This document shows positions 52,501 to 63,889 of a stretch of DNA of 64,000 nt, piece by piece. The stretch comes from Actinostola sp. cb2023 (taxonomy: Eukaryota; Cnidaria; Anthozoa; Actiniaria; Actinostolidae): contig JAUJYZ010001557.1 in assembly GCA_033675265.1 (NCBI GenBank), forward strand, positions 55,771-119,770, in the 5' to 3' direction. A program made the position numbers and the translations under genes. The notes below the pieces were generated by a model, which was not told the DNA's origin, ran no database searches, and worked only from the letters and a program-made list of their open reading frames with translations. Numbering within the stretch: position 1 is the stretch's first letter; every line of letters begins with the position of its first letter.

Positions 52501-53439
52501 AGAATCACTCAGAACTGCTATGGTACGTCAGTTATCAGTCTTAACACAATGGAATTAGCTAGAGTGTATTAGTGCTAAATACGCTAAAGTGTGATTCACG
52601 GATTTATGAAAATCACTCTGAGAGTACAAACACTAAAACCGTGCAACGTTTTGTACTAAATAGCACTAATTAAATAGCATAGTACTATTTTTTTGAAACT
52701 TTATAAAAGTGTTTGCACTCTACTCGTCCTCTTTACACTGACAAAACTAAAGCGCAAGTGAAGTAAAAATGTGTATCCGGCATCGGGAAGATGGGACAAC
52801 ACAAACATAAGCTCAAACACCAGCAAATGGAAAACGTTTTCACAGTGAAATAAGGTCTCTTGTGCTTGCATCACGAGTGACAATCAGGCTTCAGCGAACG
52901 CGCGAAAAATGATTTGCATTAATTACTGAACAATATTTTACTTGCCGCAGTTCAAATTCTATCTAAGGAACTGGCGTAACGATTCCCACCATATTTAGAC
53001 TGGTAAATAATATCGTTATTCTATTAGGACTACATCAAATCAGACACATCAGGACGAACTCTAGATGATACTGTCATTCTACAAGTAAAACAAGGCTACG
53101 AACCGCTCAACTTTACCGGCCAATTCCAGGCTTGGGACTCAGAGAAATGGAGTGTGAGTTAACAAATGCTTTCATTGTTTGTATTCTTTGGTGAGCTGTA
53201 TTCCAAGAAAGAAAATTCAAACGTTGTGGCGGCCATGTTGGATGAGAAGCGACGATCCGAGCGTTCGTGACGTCATCCAACATGGCCGCCAAAATATCAG
53301 TCAAGGATTTTGTATACGGTTTTCATTGGTCTTCTGTTTTCAGAAAGGCAAGACATTCGAGGAAATAAAGGCGGATATGGGAGACAAGGTCTCTGAATCA
53401 AATATGCGCATCACTGAGAAGGTATACAAGACATTATGA
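49520..53439 (+). CDS. gelsolin/villin-family actin-binding protein, C-terminal part
   Basis: Gelsolin-like domains cap, sever or bundle actin filaments under Ca2+ control. Exons: 49520-49591, 50356-50469, 50911-50993, 51306-51399, 51628-51720, 51924-51968, 52457-52522, 53028-53153 and 53344-53439 (TGA). Landmarks: VRVVQNKEPEHFLRIF, GGKGAGF, KRLFHVKG, ASLNSGDVIVLET, EPENFWEDIGG, YPPRLFQFSNASG, DDVMLLDTYDE, VFVWIGQGAN and VKQGYEPLNFTGQF, equivalent to domains G5 and G6. Earlier domains are not found. About 20 codons expected between 50993 and 51306 are unassigned (possible exon 51048-51101, phase fits but no good polypyrimidine tract). The sequence ends ITEKVYKTL; alternatively a donor at GAGAAG|GTATAC leads to a headpiece outside what I could find. 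The first intron holds the nested elements at 49727-50228. Confidence 0.87.
49727..50228. mobile_element. MITE (TAGAGTCGTTTTCG type) interrupted by another element
   Basis: Starts TAGAGTCGTTTTCGT and ends ACTCATACGAAACGTCGACTCTA-like (within 50206-50228). Its body (GGTACGG, GATTGGTTGAGCAATG) resumes after the insertion at 49742-50033 and matches 33971-34181. Confidence 0.8.
49742..50033. mobile_element. Mutator-like non-autonomous element with 9-bp TSD
   Basis: Ends CATCCTCGGGAACCCAGG / CCTGGGTTCCCGAGGATG; the inverted repeats match almost perfectly for ~80 bp and more loosely to ~105 bp. CGTTTTCGT directly flanks both ends (49733-49741 and 50034-50042), a 9-bp target duplication made within the host MITE's terminal repeat. 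Long TIRs and a 9-bp duplication fit MULEs. No transposase. Confidence 0.85.
50800..50892. mobile_element. short foldback, CTCGTCCCCAGGGCCCTCTC arms
   Basis: CCCAGGGCCCTCTCTTC and GAAGAGAGGGCCCTGAG pair around GCCTCCGCCATTTTGAAAAT. It ends 18 bp before the exon at 50911. Confidence 0.7.
52180..52381. mobile_element. foldback element, GAAATATAAAACGTTTTTCC arms
   Basis: Arms with CGTGTTTGCATAGGC and GCCTATGCAAACACG, plus TTTGGGAGAAGT and ACTTCTCCCAAA, form a nearly full-length hairpin. A further TTTGCATCAGGCTATGCAAA hairpin sits at 52131-52150. Confidence 0.75.
53205..53300. repeat. GGCGGCCATGTTGGA hairpin
   Basis: GTGGCGGCCATGTTGGATGA and CATCCAACATGGCCGCCA are inverted around ~35 bp. The same word occurs at ~6738, and as a hairpin at 55222-55270 and its mirror at ~63172-63222. 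Confidence 0.6.
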
Positions 53440-53534
53440 ATATAAACCCTATACACTCTCTTTCTTTCTTTCTTTCTCTTCTCAGCCACACCTAACTGAA
53501 ATGTTTGTTTTCACTGGCGTCGTTATTGGAATTT

Positions 53535-53882
53535 GAACTTTTCGGGCCCGAAAAAGCATCCCAGAAATATAAAATAAAATAAAGAAATCACTTTTTTAAC
53601 ATGTCAATGTATTTAGCAGTACTGGTAATTGGGGACACGACTCTCACACTCACTTCTTACTATACATTCTATATTCTGAACACCCCACACTCATTTCACT
53701 AGTTCGTTGAGACACTTATATACTTTACAAAGCTGTTCTTTTGACATGTTTTTAATATGAACAAACTTTCCTTTCATGCAAAGTCTCATGTCTGGAAACT
53801 ACTTTGTTTTGAAGATATAGATTTTTAAAGAAAGGCTTTTCAGGCTCGATAAGGCTTTCGGGGCTTTCGAGAAACGAGTCCC
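53535..53882. mobile_element. diverged copy of the 15274 MITE
   Basis: Shares ACTTTTCGGGCCCGAAAAAG, GACATGTTTTTAATATGAAC and GGGGCTTTCGAGAAACG. It is interrupted by ~110 bp of unrelated sequence near 53600. Confidence 0.65.
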
Positions 53883-54033
53883 AGCAGCGTAAGGAGCGTT
53901 ACGGCGTTCAAATTAAATAAAACAATAAGACGGATCAGTCGGAATCGGAATGATCAATATGTTGCCATTTTCTTGAGTTTGCACTTCCGAACGCCATTTC
54001 GTCATTCCCGGCCCGTCGTGCCGACGCCCAGGG

Positions 54034-54352
54034 GGGGGTACTCAGGGGTATCAGTGGACGGGGGAGGTGCGAAAACCTTTTTGGGGTTTGAAATTCGCGG
54101 CTTGGGACTTTTTTGGGGTTATCAATTTTCTGGTGGACTTTTTTTAATATAAAGATTTTGGCAAGGACTTTTTTTGGGGTTGATAAAAATGATATCCTAC
54201 CGTTCTCGATTTCATGTGGAGAAAAATTGGGTTACGATTTTGGGTCATTGGACTTTTTTGGGGTCTTGTTTTTGCATAATGGACTTTTTTTTGGGTTAAA
54301 AAGTTTGGCCTCATTCGCACCTCCCCGTCACTGATACCCCTGAGTACCCCAC
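54034..54352. mobile_element. MITE with GGGTACTCAGGGGTATCAGT ends
   Basis: GGGGTACTCAGGGGTATCAG and CTGATACCCCTGAGTACCCC are inverted. The inside is a degenerate run of GGACTTTTTTTGGGGTT words. It follows the gelsolin-like gene by ~600 bp. Confidence 0.8.
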
Positions 54353-54571
54353 CTGCATGGGTAAGCACCTAGACATTTGTTGTATAAGTTCTACATGTAC
54401 AACAATTGCTATTGTAAATCTTATACTACAACACAGCCGCTCATGTTGTAAATGCTACTTAATACCAGTTTGTAGACTAACTGACTGGCTGTGTCAGGGA
54501 GGGGAGGGCACAACTTGCACACTGGACAAGATCTTGGCATAATCAGCTGTTATAAATTCCTTTTATCACGT

Positions 54572-55935
54572 TTACGATGCAGATGACGTCTCTTCTTGTA
54601 AAAATCGTCGTCTAACGTCCAATGCCTGCTTGAATAGATTCATGTCCATACCGTCAATACATGTCGCTGTTCTTGCTTGCAATGACACAGGGATCCCAGC
54701 CAAGCAAATCAGCTCTCCAATAAAATTATACATTGATCCTCTGATGAATGCGAATGGCTCAACAAAGGCTGTGTCCACTGTGAGTTCTTTGGTGCCGTCT
54801 TTGATTTTAACTTGGCTGCTTCTGATATCATGGGAAAGGACCCTATAAACACCAAAACTATCACTCAAGTCTCAAGCAGAATTCTTCGTTTGCACTTGAC
54901 GTCACTCCCCTTGAGAATTAATTCTAAAATTTAGTTATGAATCATATCAACTTGATTCTTGGCAGTGTTTTAGAGAATTGTGAAATGAATTATTGTAGAA
55001 ATTTTCAGGTGGGCTCGATGTTTTGTGTCCGAGTTATCGAAGTTTGAATTTTGTCACGCAACTCTTACCAAACGCTATAGTCACGTCTCAGAAAAGTCGT
55101 GGAAAACAACAAATGTGTACCAAATTAAATGTTTTTAGTTTTATACATGTTTAGAAGTTCTATTTATAGTGAAATTAAGTGATGTATATCAACTCTAAGC
55201 TTGAATTAATTTTTTGAAATTTTGGCCGCCATGTTGGAAGACATCCAGTTGTCTTCCAACATGGCGTCGCTATGGGAGGTTTTACGTGTGACGTAGTGGC
55301 CGTCAAGATCTACAAAATGTTCGAACTTAACTTTCAAAGTCTGTTAGTTTTTCTTCAAGCAACTAGATGACATTTGTTTGTTTGTTTATAAGTAACTTAT
55401 ATTTGGTATATTTGACAGATATTTAGACTTCACCGATCTAAAATTGAAGTTTTGAGCAAGTAAAATGACGGTTTGACGGCCACTCGCGACAGATTTTGAC
55501 GTCAGAAAAAGATTCCATAAAACCTCCCATACAAACGCACAGGAATATTTGGAAATTCATTCGCCCATAGCTCGGTAAAGAAATGCTCTAGTGCTCAAAA
55601 ATTTGGCCCAGAGTTGTTATTTTGATAGCTCTACAAGCTCATAAGCTTTTTATTTTATTTGGCAAAGGAAATGATATTTTGAAATTTGAGAACAGCCGTA
55701 TAAATTAAAATCGACGGCGTAACCGCCAAATACCACGTGGTTGCAAACGAAGAATAGCCCGGGAATGAGGTCAATTTAAAATTTGATTCTAAACTACAGC
55801 ATTTAAACTAAAGTATTATCTAAAGGAAGAGTAGACGCACCTTCCCCAAGTCCTGACAGATTTACCAATGTCACTTTTATCGAGTTTTAATACTTCATTC
55901 AAGGACAGAATTTCTCCACTCGAAATGCCCGCCAT
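54572..55935 (-). CDS. TEN1: TEN1, CST complex subunit
   Basis: TEN1 is the small OB-fold subunit of CST (CTC1-STN1-TEN1), which binds single-stranded telomeric DNA and aids fill-in by polymerase alpha. Two exons: 55841-55935 (ATG at 55935) and 54572-54842, joined in phase (AG|G), 121 residues; human TEN1 has 123. Seen: MAGISSGEILSLNEV, VRTWGRVLSHD, VEPFAFIRGSMYNFIGEL and TATCIDGMDMNLFKQAL, which match TEN1 in order and spacing. The 998-bp intron holds a GGCGGCCATGTTGGA hairpin. Head-to-head with beta-carbonic anhydrase, 273 bp between the start codons. Confidence 0.88.
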
Positions 55936-56208
55936 TTTGAAGACCCTGTCTCGTCACCAACCCGTCGCCAAGCCCTGGGAACACAGGGAACCCATGCTGT
56001 TGATGTCGACATACGTTCTATCATCTGTGACACGTAGAAAGTGAAGAGGTCAAACTTGCAAATATGTAGAAAGGAACCAAATTATTGAAACATAACGTTC
56101 CAAATAAGTAAATAATACTTACGTGACATGACTCACTGGGCGATCGATTAATCGATTCAGGATTTTATTGCAGGCCAACACTACAAGTGATATTGCACGA
56201 TTGTCAAC
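55936..56208. promoter_or_regulatory. presumed bidirectional promoter, TEN1 / beta-carbonic anhydrase
   Basis: 273 bp separate the two divergent start codons. There is no obvious TATA box. It contains CAAGCCCTGGGAACACAGGG near 55972 and a GCGATCGATTAATCGATTC palindrome-like stretch at ~56141. Promoter role is inferred from gene layout. Confidence 0.5.
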
Positions 56209-58026
56209 ATGGACAAGATACTTCGAGGGATTGTGAAATTTCGTAATACTGTGCGACCAAGTCTTCTGCCAACATTGAAGAAAGTTGCCAGCAAAGTCAA
56301 AGTATGTATTCTACATGTATAGGTATTGTTGTGAAGAGTATTTTTAAATCGAATAAAAATATTTTAAAAATCGATAAAGAAATCAAAGGAATGCCAAGAT
56401 ATAAGCTTATAGTAATCAGTGTAGTAGACAGAGGGTTAACTGAGGGCTGCATCTCTCGGTTTAAAGCATACATTTTAATACAGTTTTATGAATTTCATCT
56501 GTAAAACTTACTTGATTATTAAAAAAACCTGGAAATTTAGAGGGGTACTTGTGGCTACTTGCCCCCCTCACCCATATGTACCCCCCCCCCCCCCCCTTCC
56601 TACATCCCTGACAAGCATTTATCTACAATCAATAACATTCCCATTTTTCTTCATAGCCTGAAGTATTGATGATTACATGCGTGGACAGTCGTTTAGAGCC
56701 TGCTAATTATATGTCAACAGTTCCTGGCCAAATGTTTGTCGTTAGAAATGTTGGAAATCTCTTCCCACACGCCAGACTGTTTGGTGGCCAAGTTGCTTGT
56801 TCTGCAGAACCAGCTGCTTTGGAATTTGCAGTTGTTACCCATGGGATTAAGCATGTTGCAGTTTGTGGACATTCTGATTGCAAGGTAGTGTTACCTTGGT
56901 GTATTTTAGGCTCAATTTTCCACTTCAGTTATGTTATAATATACTCACAAATTTGGCCGAAAAAAAACTGACTCTAGGTGCACATGCAGACACAATTGCT
57001 GACAGTCTGATGGTTGGAAAAAACACTTTGTGTCTCAGTAGACCATTTTATAATTCATTGTCCTCCCGCGATGGTGTGAAGTTGAGGTCGGTATAACTGC
57101 ACCCATTATGCTGCACCTAAAAATTGCATTTTGTGATGTGCATGCAGTTATGTCAACCAGCCTTGACAATACCTAACTGCTGTTTTCTGTGAAACCTTTG
57201 CCAGGGAATGGAAGGATTGTACAACACAACAAGTGCCCCCAAGTCAGACAACACTTCTATGGTCACAAGTTGGATAACTACCCATGGAAAGTCGTCACTG
57301 ACCAAATTAGACCAGCTTATTGTGAACGCCGACAACCCTGTGAAACTCATATTTAATGAAGAAAATAATACAGAAAGATTTGAGGCTGTCATTGATGAGA
57401 AGCTTTGCATTGTCGATAAGCTCTCACAGGTAAGTGATTTGTTCTTGAATTGGATTGAGTCTGATCTCAACAGGCAAATCTCTTTATTTGGGTTGCCTGT
57501 GGCACAAGAAGAGTGGAAGACTTGAACTAGCCATAATTAAGAAGCCTGTGAATGCATAACACTTCAACAACAAAAATAACGGCTGTGTTAATTATATGCC
57601 AATCTCTGCACAAATGCGAATAGCCATCAATAGCAAGGACTGGAGCAACTTAGTGATCATGGAGCAGTCCTTGTCAATCATCTTCAAAAAAACATTATAG
57701 ATGTGACGTCACCTTAGAAATTGAAATCCACACAGGAACAAAGACCCTGTGTCCGAGCCCATGATACCTTATGCAAAGCATCATGGGCTCAGATACAAGG
57801 TCTTATTTTCAATGTTGTTTTCTGTCATCAGATCAACGTGTTGCAGCAGCTTCAAAACATCGGTTCTTACAGCTTTGTACGCGAGCAACTGCGAGCCAAA
57901 CAACTCAACCTGCATGCGTTGTGGTTCGATATTGCTAATGGAGAAATGTATATGTTTTCAAGAGAAAATGGGACGTTTGAGGTGGTGAACGAAGATACTA
58001 TCGATACTGTATTCAAGTCTGTCTAG
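56209..58026 (+). CDS. beta-class carbonic anhydrase, four exons, 246 aa
   Basis: Reversibly hydrates CO2 to bicarbonate with a Cys2-His zinc site. Exons 56209-56301, 56657-56884, 57205-57429 and 57832-58026 are all phase 0. Start MDKILRGIVKFRNT is typical of animal beta-CAs. CVDSR supplies a zinc Cys and the Asp-Arg dyad; GHSDCK supplies the zinc His and second Cys; FVVRNVGNLFPHA is the conserved loop. The end reads LHALWFDIANGEMYMF. Length fits the family (~250). Introns contain a C17-18 run at ~56582. Possibly mitochondrial, as reported for other animal members, but no targeting claim can be made here. A broken mirror copy lies at 60354-62209. Confidence 0.93.
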
Positions 58027-58496
58027 CAGGGAATATTTGCAGCATGAAAATGATTGTGGACAAATGGCGTTTTTAAATTTTATTGTAGTAATTTATAATT
58101 ATTTTATTTTTTAATAAAAATCAGCCGCCTCCTCTGGGTCAAAAATTTTTGACCCAGAGATGGCTAATATTCAGGCTAAAAATAATGCTTATGCAGGAAA
58201 TCATGGGATGAATGGAGACCTGACTAAATAAATAATAATAGAATTAAATACACATCTAATACAAACACTATATTGTAGTTAATAAACAGATTCAATAATA
58301 AAAGTATTTAAAATTAAAAGCGTTTTCATCTTTAGTTAAACCCTTCACAAACCAAATGTGTTTGATCAGAAGAAATGCTACATTAAATCCCTTTCTTGCA
58401 TGCATTTTTGTACACAAATATTGCCGTTTACTGCAGCAATATTGCACGCATTGCCACACACAGCATTATAATAACACAAATAAATATTTGAATGAG

Positions 58497-58640
58497 CGCG
58501 CGTCTTTTTTGATGGGTTTCCTGTGGTGGAGCGCGCAATACGTATTATGTTGGGCTCCCTGTGCGTAGAAACGTATTATGTTGGGATCCCTTGCCTGTGC
58601 GCGCCCACAGAAAATGCAGTATATTCAATATATTGCATAT
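58497..58640. repeat. dispersed-family copy at the satellite edge
   Basis: GGGTTTCCTGTGGTGGAGCG, TTGGGCTCCCTGTGCG and GTTGGGATCCCTTGCCTGTG; the mirror copy is at ~59740-59875. Confidence 0.7.
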
Positions 58641-58654
58641 GGGAGGAGATTGTG

Positions 58655-59128
58655 CGCTATTGCAGAGGACATGCGCTATTGCAGAGGAGGACATACGCTA
58701 TTGCAGAGGACATGCGCTATTGCAGAGGACATACGCTATTGCAGAGGACATGCGCTATTGCAGAGGAGGACATGCGCTATTGCAGAGGACATGCGCTATT
58801 GCAGAGGACATACGCTATTGCAGAGGACATGCGCTATTGCAGAGGAGGACATACGCTATTGCAGAGGACATGCGCTATTGCAGAGGACATACGCTATTGC
58901 AGAGGACATGCGCTATTGCAGAGGACATGCGCTATTGCAGAGGACATGCGCTATTGCAGAGGACATGCGCTATTGCAGAGGACATGCGCTATTGCAGACG
59001 ACATGCGCTATTGCAGAGGACATACGCTATTGTAAAGGACATGCGCTATTGCAGAGGACATACGCTATTGCAGAGGACATGCGCTATTGCAGAGGACATG
59101 CGCTATTGCAGAGGACATGCGCTATTGC
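58655..59128. repeat. 19-bp minisatellite, about 25 units
   Basis: Unit CATGCGCTATTGCAGAGGA, with CATACG and extra AGG variants. Since 19 is not a multiple of 3, all three frames encode the same 19-residue repeat, so the ~200-codon frames are artefacts. Confidence 0.95.
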
Positions 59129-59234
59129 GCGCAATGTTGCACTGTGTATTCTTGTAAAGATAATAGGAAAAACTACGAAGTAATGAAAGCAAGGATTCCT
59201 ATGTACTATACAACAGGAAATACACAGTGCAACA

Positions 59235-59728
59235 TTGCGCGCAATAGCGCATGTCCTCTGCAATAGCGCATGTCCTCTGCAATAGGCGCATGTCCTCTGC
59301 AATAGCGATGTCCTCTGCAAAGTAGCGCATGTCCTTTACAATAGCGTTATGTCCTCTGCAATAGCGCATGTCGTCTGCAATAGCGCATGTCCTCTGCAAT
59401 AGCGCATGTCCTCTGCAATAGCGCATGTCCTCTGCAATAGCGCAATGTCCTCTGCAATAGCGCATGTCCTCTGCAATAGCGTATGTCCTCTGCAATAGCG
59501 CATGTCCTCTGCAATAGCGTATGTCCCCTCCTCTGCAATAGCGCATGTCCTCTGCAATAGCGTATGTCCCTGCAATAGCGCATGTCCTCTGCAATAGCGC
59601 ATGTCCTCCTCTGCAATAGCGCATGTCCTCTGCAATAGCGTATGTCCTCTGCAATAGCGCATGTCCTCTGCAATAGCGTATGTCCTCCTCTGCAATAGCG
59701 CATGTCCTCTGCAATAGCGCACAATCTC
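59235..59728. repeat. mirror copy of the 19-bp minisatellite
   Basis: Units of TCCTCTGCAATAGCGCATG, with more single-base indels (TAGGCGCATG, AAAGTAGCG) than the left arm. Confidence 0.95.
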
Positions 59729-60353
59729 CTCCCATATGCAATATATTGAATATACTGCATTTCTGTGGGCGCGCACAGGCAAGGGATCCCAACATAATAC
59801 GTTTCTACGCACAGGGAGCCCAACATAATACGTATTGCGCGCCTCCACCACGAGGAAAAACCCATCAAAAAAGACGCGCGCTCATTCAAATATTTATTTT
59901 GTTTATTATAATGCTGTGTGTGGCAATGCGTGCAATATTGCTGCAGTAAACGGCAATATTGTGTACAAAAATGCATGCAAGAAAGGGATTTAATGTAGCA
60001 TTTCTTCTGATCAAACACATTTTGGTTTGTGAAGGGTTTAACTAAAGATGAAAAACGCTTTTTAATTTAAATACTTTTATTATTGAATCTGTTTTATTAA
60101 CTACAATATAGTGTTTGTATTAGATGTGTATTTAATTCTATTATTATTTATTTAGTCAGGTCTCCATTCATCCCATGATTTCCTGCATAAGCCATTATTT
60201 TTAGCCTGAATATTAGCCATCTCTGGGTCAAAATTTTTGACCAGAGGGAGGCGGCTGATTTTTATTAAAAAATAAAATAATTATAAATTACTACAATAAA
60301 ATTTAAAAAACGCCATTTGTCCACATCATTTTCATGCTGCAAAATATTCCCTG

Positions 60354-62209
60354 CTAGACAGACTTGAATACAGTATCGATAGTATCTTCGTTCACCACCT
60401 CAAACGTCCCATTTTCTCTGAAAACATATACATTTCTCCATTAGCAATATCGAACCACAACGCATGCAGGTTGAGTTGTTTGGGCTCGCAGTTGCTCGCG
60501 TACAAAGCTGTAAGAACCGATGTTTTGAAGCTGCTGCAACACGTTGATCTGATGACAGAAAACAACATTGAAAATAAGACCTTGTATCTGAGCCCATGAT
60601 GCTTTGCATAAGGTATCATGGGCTCGGACACAGGGTCTTTGTTCCTGTGTGGATTTCAATTTCTAAGGTGACGTCACATCTATAATGTTTTTTGAAGATG
60701 ATTGACAAGGACTGCTCCATGATCACTAAGTTGCTCCAGTCCTTGCTATTGATGGCTATTCGCATTTGTGCAGAGCATTGGGACATATAATTAACACAGC
60801 CGTTATTTTTGTTGTTGACGTGTTATGCATTCACAGGCTTCTTTAATTATGGCTAGTTCAAGTCTTCCACTCTTTCTTGTGCCACAGGCAACCCAAATAA
60901 AGAAGATTTTGCCTGTTGAGATCAGACTCAATCCAATTCAAAGAACAAATCACTTACCTGTGAGAGCTTATCGACAATGCAAAGCTTTCTCATCAATGAC
61001 AGCCTCAAATCTTTCTGTATTATTTTCTTCATTAAATATTTGAGTTTCACAGGGTTGTCGGCGGACGTTCACAATAAGCTGGTCTAATTTGGTCAGTGAC
61101 GACTTTCCATGGGTAGTTATCCAACTTGTGACCATAGAAGTGTGTTGTCTGACTTGGGGGGCACTTGTTGTGTTGTACAATCCTTCCATTCCCTGGCAAA
61201 GGTTTCACAGGAAAACAGCAGTTAGGTATTGTCAAGGCTGGTTGAATATAACTGCATGCACATCACAAAATGCAATTTTTAGGTGCAGCATAATGGGTGC
61301 AGTTATACCGACCTCAACTTCACACCATCGCGGGAGGACAATGAATTATATAAAATGGTTACTGAGACACAAAGTGTTTTCCCAACCATCAGACTGTCAG
61401 CAATTGTGTCTGCATGTGCACCTAGAGTCATTTTTCGGCCAAATTTGTGAGTATATTATAACATAACTGAAGTGGAAAACATGAGCCTAAAATACACCAA
61501 GTAACACTACCTTGCAATCAGAATGTCACACAAACATGCAACATGCTTAATCCCATGGGTAACAACTGCAAAATTCCAAAGCAGCTGGTTCTGCAGAACA
61601 AGCAACTTGGCCACCAAACAGTCTGGCGTTGGGAAGAGAGATTTCCACACATTTTCTAACGACAAAACATTTGGGCCAGGGAACTGTTGACCATATAAAT
61701 TAGCAGGCTCTAAACGACTGTCCACGCATGTAATCATCAATACTTCAGGGCTATGAAGGAAAAATGGGAATGTGTTGATGATTGTAGATAAATGCTTGTC
61801 AGGGATGTAGGAAGGGGGGGGGGGGGGGGTACATATGGGTGAGGGGGCAAGTAGCCACAAGTACCCCTCTAAATTCCAGGTTTTTTTTTTAATAATCAAG
61901 TAAGTTTTACCAGAGATGAAATTCATAAAAACTGTATTAAAATGTATGCTTTAAACGAGAGATGCAGCCCTCAGTTAACCCTCTGTCTACTACACTGATT
62001 ACTATAAGCTTATATCTTGGAATTCCTTTGATTTTCTTTATCGATTTTAAAATATTTTTATTGCGATTTAAAAATACTCTCACAAACAATACCCTATACA
62101 TGTAGAATACATACTTTGACTTTGCTGGCAACTTTCTTCAATGTTGGCCAGAAGACTTGGTCGCACAGTATTACGAAATTTCACAATCCCTCGAAGTATC
62201 GCTGTCCAT
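60354..62209 (-). pseudogene. broken mirror copy of the beta-carbonic anhydrase gene
   Basis: Exon counterparts: 62115-62209, 61511-61750, 60958-61192 and 60354-60548. Lengths differ from the intact copy by +2, +12, +10 and 0. In the last exon a deletion in the TCTTGAAAAC stretch and an added C near 60478 cancel in length but shift frame between them. Splice sites remain. It cannot encode the enzyme as written. Either an unpolished assembly arm or a young pseudogene. Confidence 0.85.
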
Positions 62210-62482
62210 GTTGACAATCGTGCAATCAACACTTGTAGTGTTGGGCCTGCAATAAAATCCTGAATCGATTATCGATCGCCCAGTGAGTCATGTCACGTAA
62301 GTATTATTTACTTATTTTGGAACGTTATGTTTCAATAATTTGTTCCTTTCTACATATTGCAAGTTTGACCTCTTCACTTTCTACGTGTCACAGATGAATA
62401 GAACGTATGTCGACATCAACAGCAGGGTTCCCTGTGTTCCCAGGGCTTGGCGACGGGTTGGTGACGAGACAGGGTCTTCAAA

Positions 62483-63889
62483 ATGGCGGGCATTTCGAGT
62501 GTGGAGAAACTTTCTGTCCTTGAATGAAGTATTAAAACTCGATAAAAGTGACATTGGTAAATCTGTCAGGACTTGTGGGAAGGTGCCGTCTACTCTTCCT
62601 TTAGATAATACTTTTAGTTTAAATGCTGTAGTTTAGAATCAAATTTTTAATTGACCTCATTCCCGGGTCTATTATCTTCGTTTGCAACCACCGTGGTCAT
62701 TTGGCGGTTACGCCGTCGATTTTAATTTATTACGGCTGTTCTCAAATTTCAAAATATCATTCCTTTGCCAAATAAAATAAAAAGCTTATGAGCTTGTAGA
62801 GCTATCAAAATAACAACTCCTGGGCCAAATTTTTGAGCAATAGAGCATTTCTTTACCGAGCTATGGGCGAATGAATTTCCAAATATGTCCTGTGCGTTTG
62901 TATGGGCAGGTTTTATGGAATCTTTTTCTGACGTCAAAATCTGTCGCGAGTGGCCGTCACACACCGTCCATTTACTTGCTCAAAACTTCAATTTTAGATC
63001 GGTGAAGTCTAAATATCTGTCAAATATACCCAATATAAGTTACTTATAAACCAAACAAACAAATGATCATCTAGTTGCTTGAAGAAAAACTACAGACTTT
63101 GAAAGTTAAGTTCGAACATTTGTGTAGATCTTGACGGCCACTACGTCACACGTAAAACCTCCCATAGCGACGCCCATGTTGGAAGACAAACCTGGTGATG
63201 TCTTCCAACATGGCGGCCAAAATTTCAAAAAAATTAATTCAAGCTTAGAGTTGATTATACATCACTTAATGTCACTATAAATAGAACTTCTAAACATGTA
63301 TAAAAAACTAAAAACATTTAATTTGGTACCACATTTGTTTTTTTCCACGACGTTTCTGAGACGTGACTATAGCGTTTGGTAAGAGTTGCGTGACAACATT
63401 CAAACTTCGATAAACTCGGACACAAAACTATCGAGCCCACCTTGAAAAATTCTACAATATTCATTTCACAATTCTCTTAAAACACTGCCCAAGAATCAAG
63501 TTGATATGATTCATAACTAAATTTTAGAATAAGTTCTCAAGGGGAGTGACGCGCAAGTGCAAACGAAGGAATTCTGCTTGAGACTTGAGTGATAGTTTTG
63601 GTGTTTATAGGGTCCTTTCCCATGATCTCAGAAGCAGCCAAGTTAAATCAAAACGACGGCACCAAAGAACTCACAGTGGACACAGCCTTCTGTTGAGTCA
63701 TTCGCATTCATCAGAGGAATCAATGTATAATTTTATTGGAGAGCTGATTTGCTTGGCTGGGATCCCTGTGTCCATTGCAAAGCAAGAACCAGCGACATGT
63801 ATGACGGTATGGACATGAATTCTATTCAAGCAGGCATTGGACGTTAGACGGACGATTTTTACAAGAAGAGACGTCATCTGCATCGTTAA
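62483..63889 (+). pseudogene. broken mirror copy of TEN1
   Basis: Counterparts of both exons at 62483-62582 and 63611-63889, with ~5 and ~8 extra bases and several frameshifts. The start codon, the donor (AAG|GTGCCG) and the acceptor (TTTATAG) are still visible. Confidence 0.82.

Larger units (their letters stand above)
54461..59152. repeat. left arm of a ~9.5-kb palindrome
   Basis: The whole arm, including TEN1, beta-carbonic anhydrase and the 19-bp satellite, is repeated in reverse complement at 59213-64000. The arm holds both genes intact. The outer limit is set by the end of the window, not by a seen breakpoint. Confidence 0.95.

Noticed and set aside
53440..54113. Villin headpiece exon after the G6 exons
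   Set aside because: No headpiece-like sequence found; only a MITE and unrelated sequence follow, so the stop at 53437 is preferred.
58523..59183. ~200-codon frames over the 19-bp repeat
   Set aside because: Identical peptide in three frames; the mirror array gives the same on the other strand.
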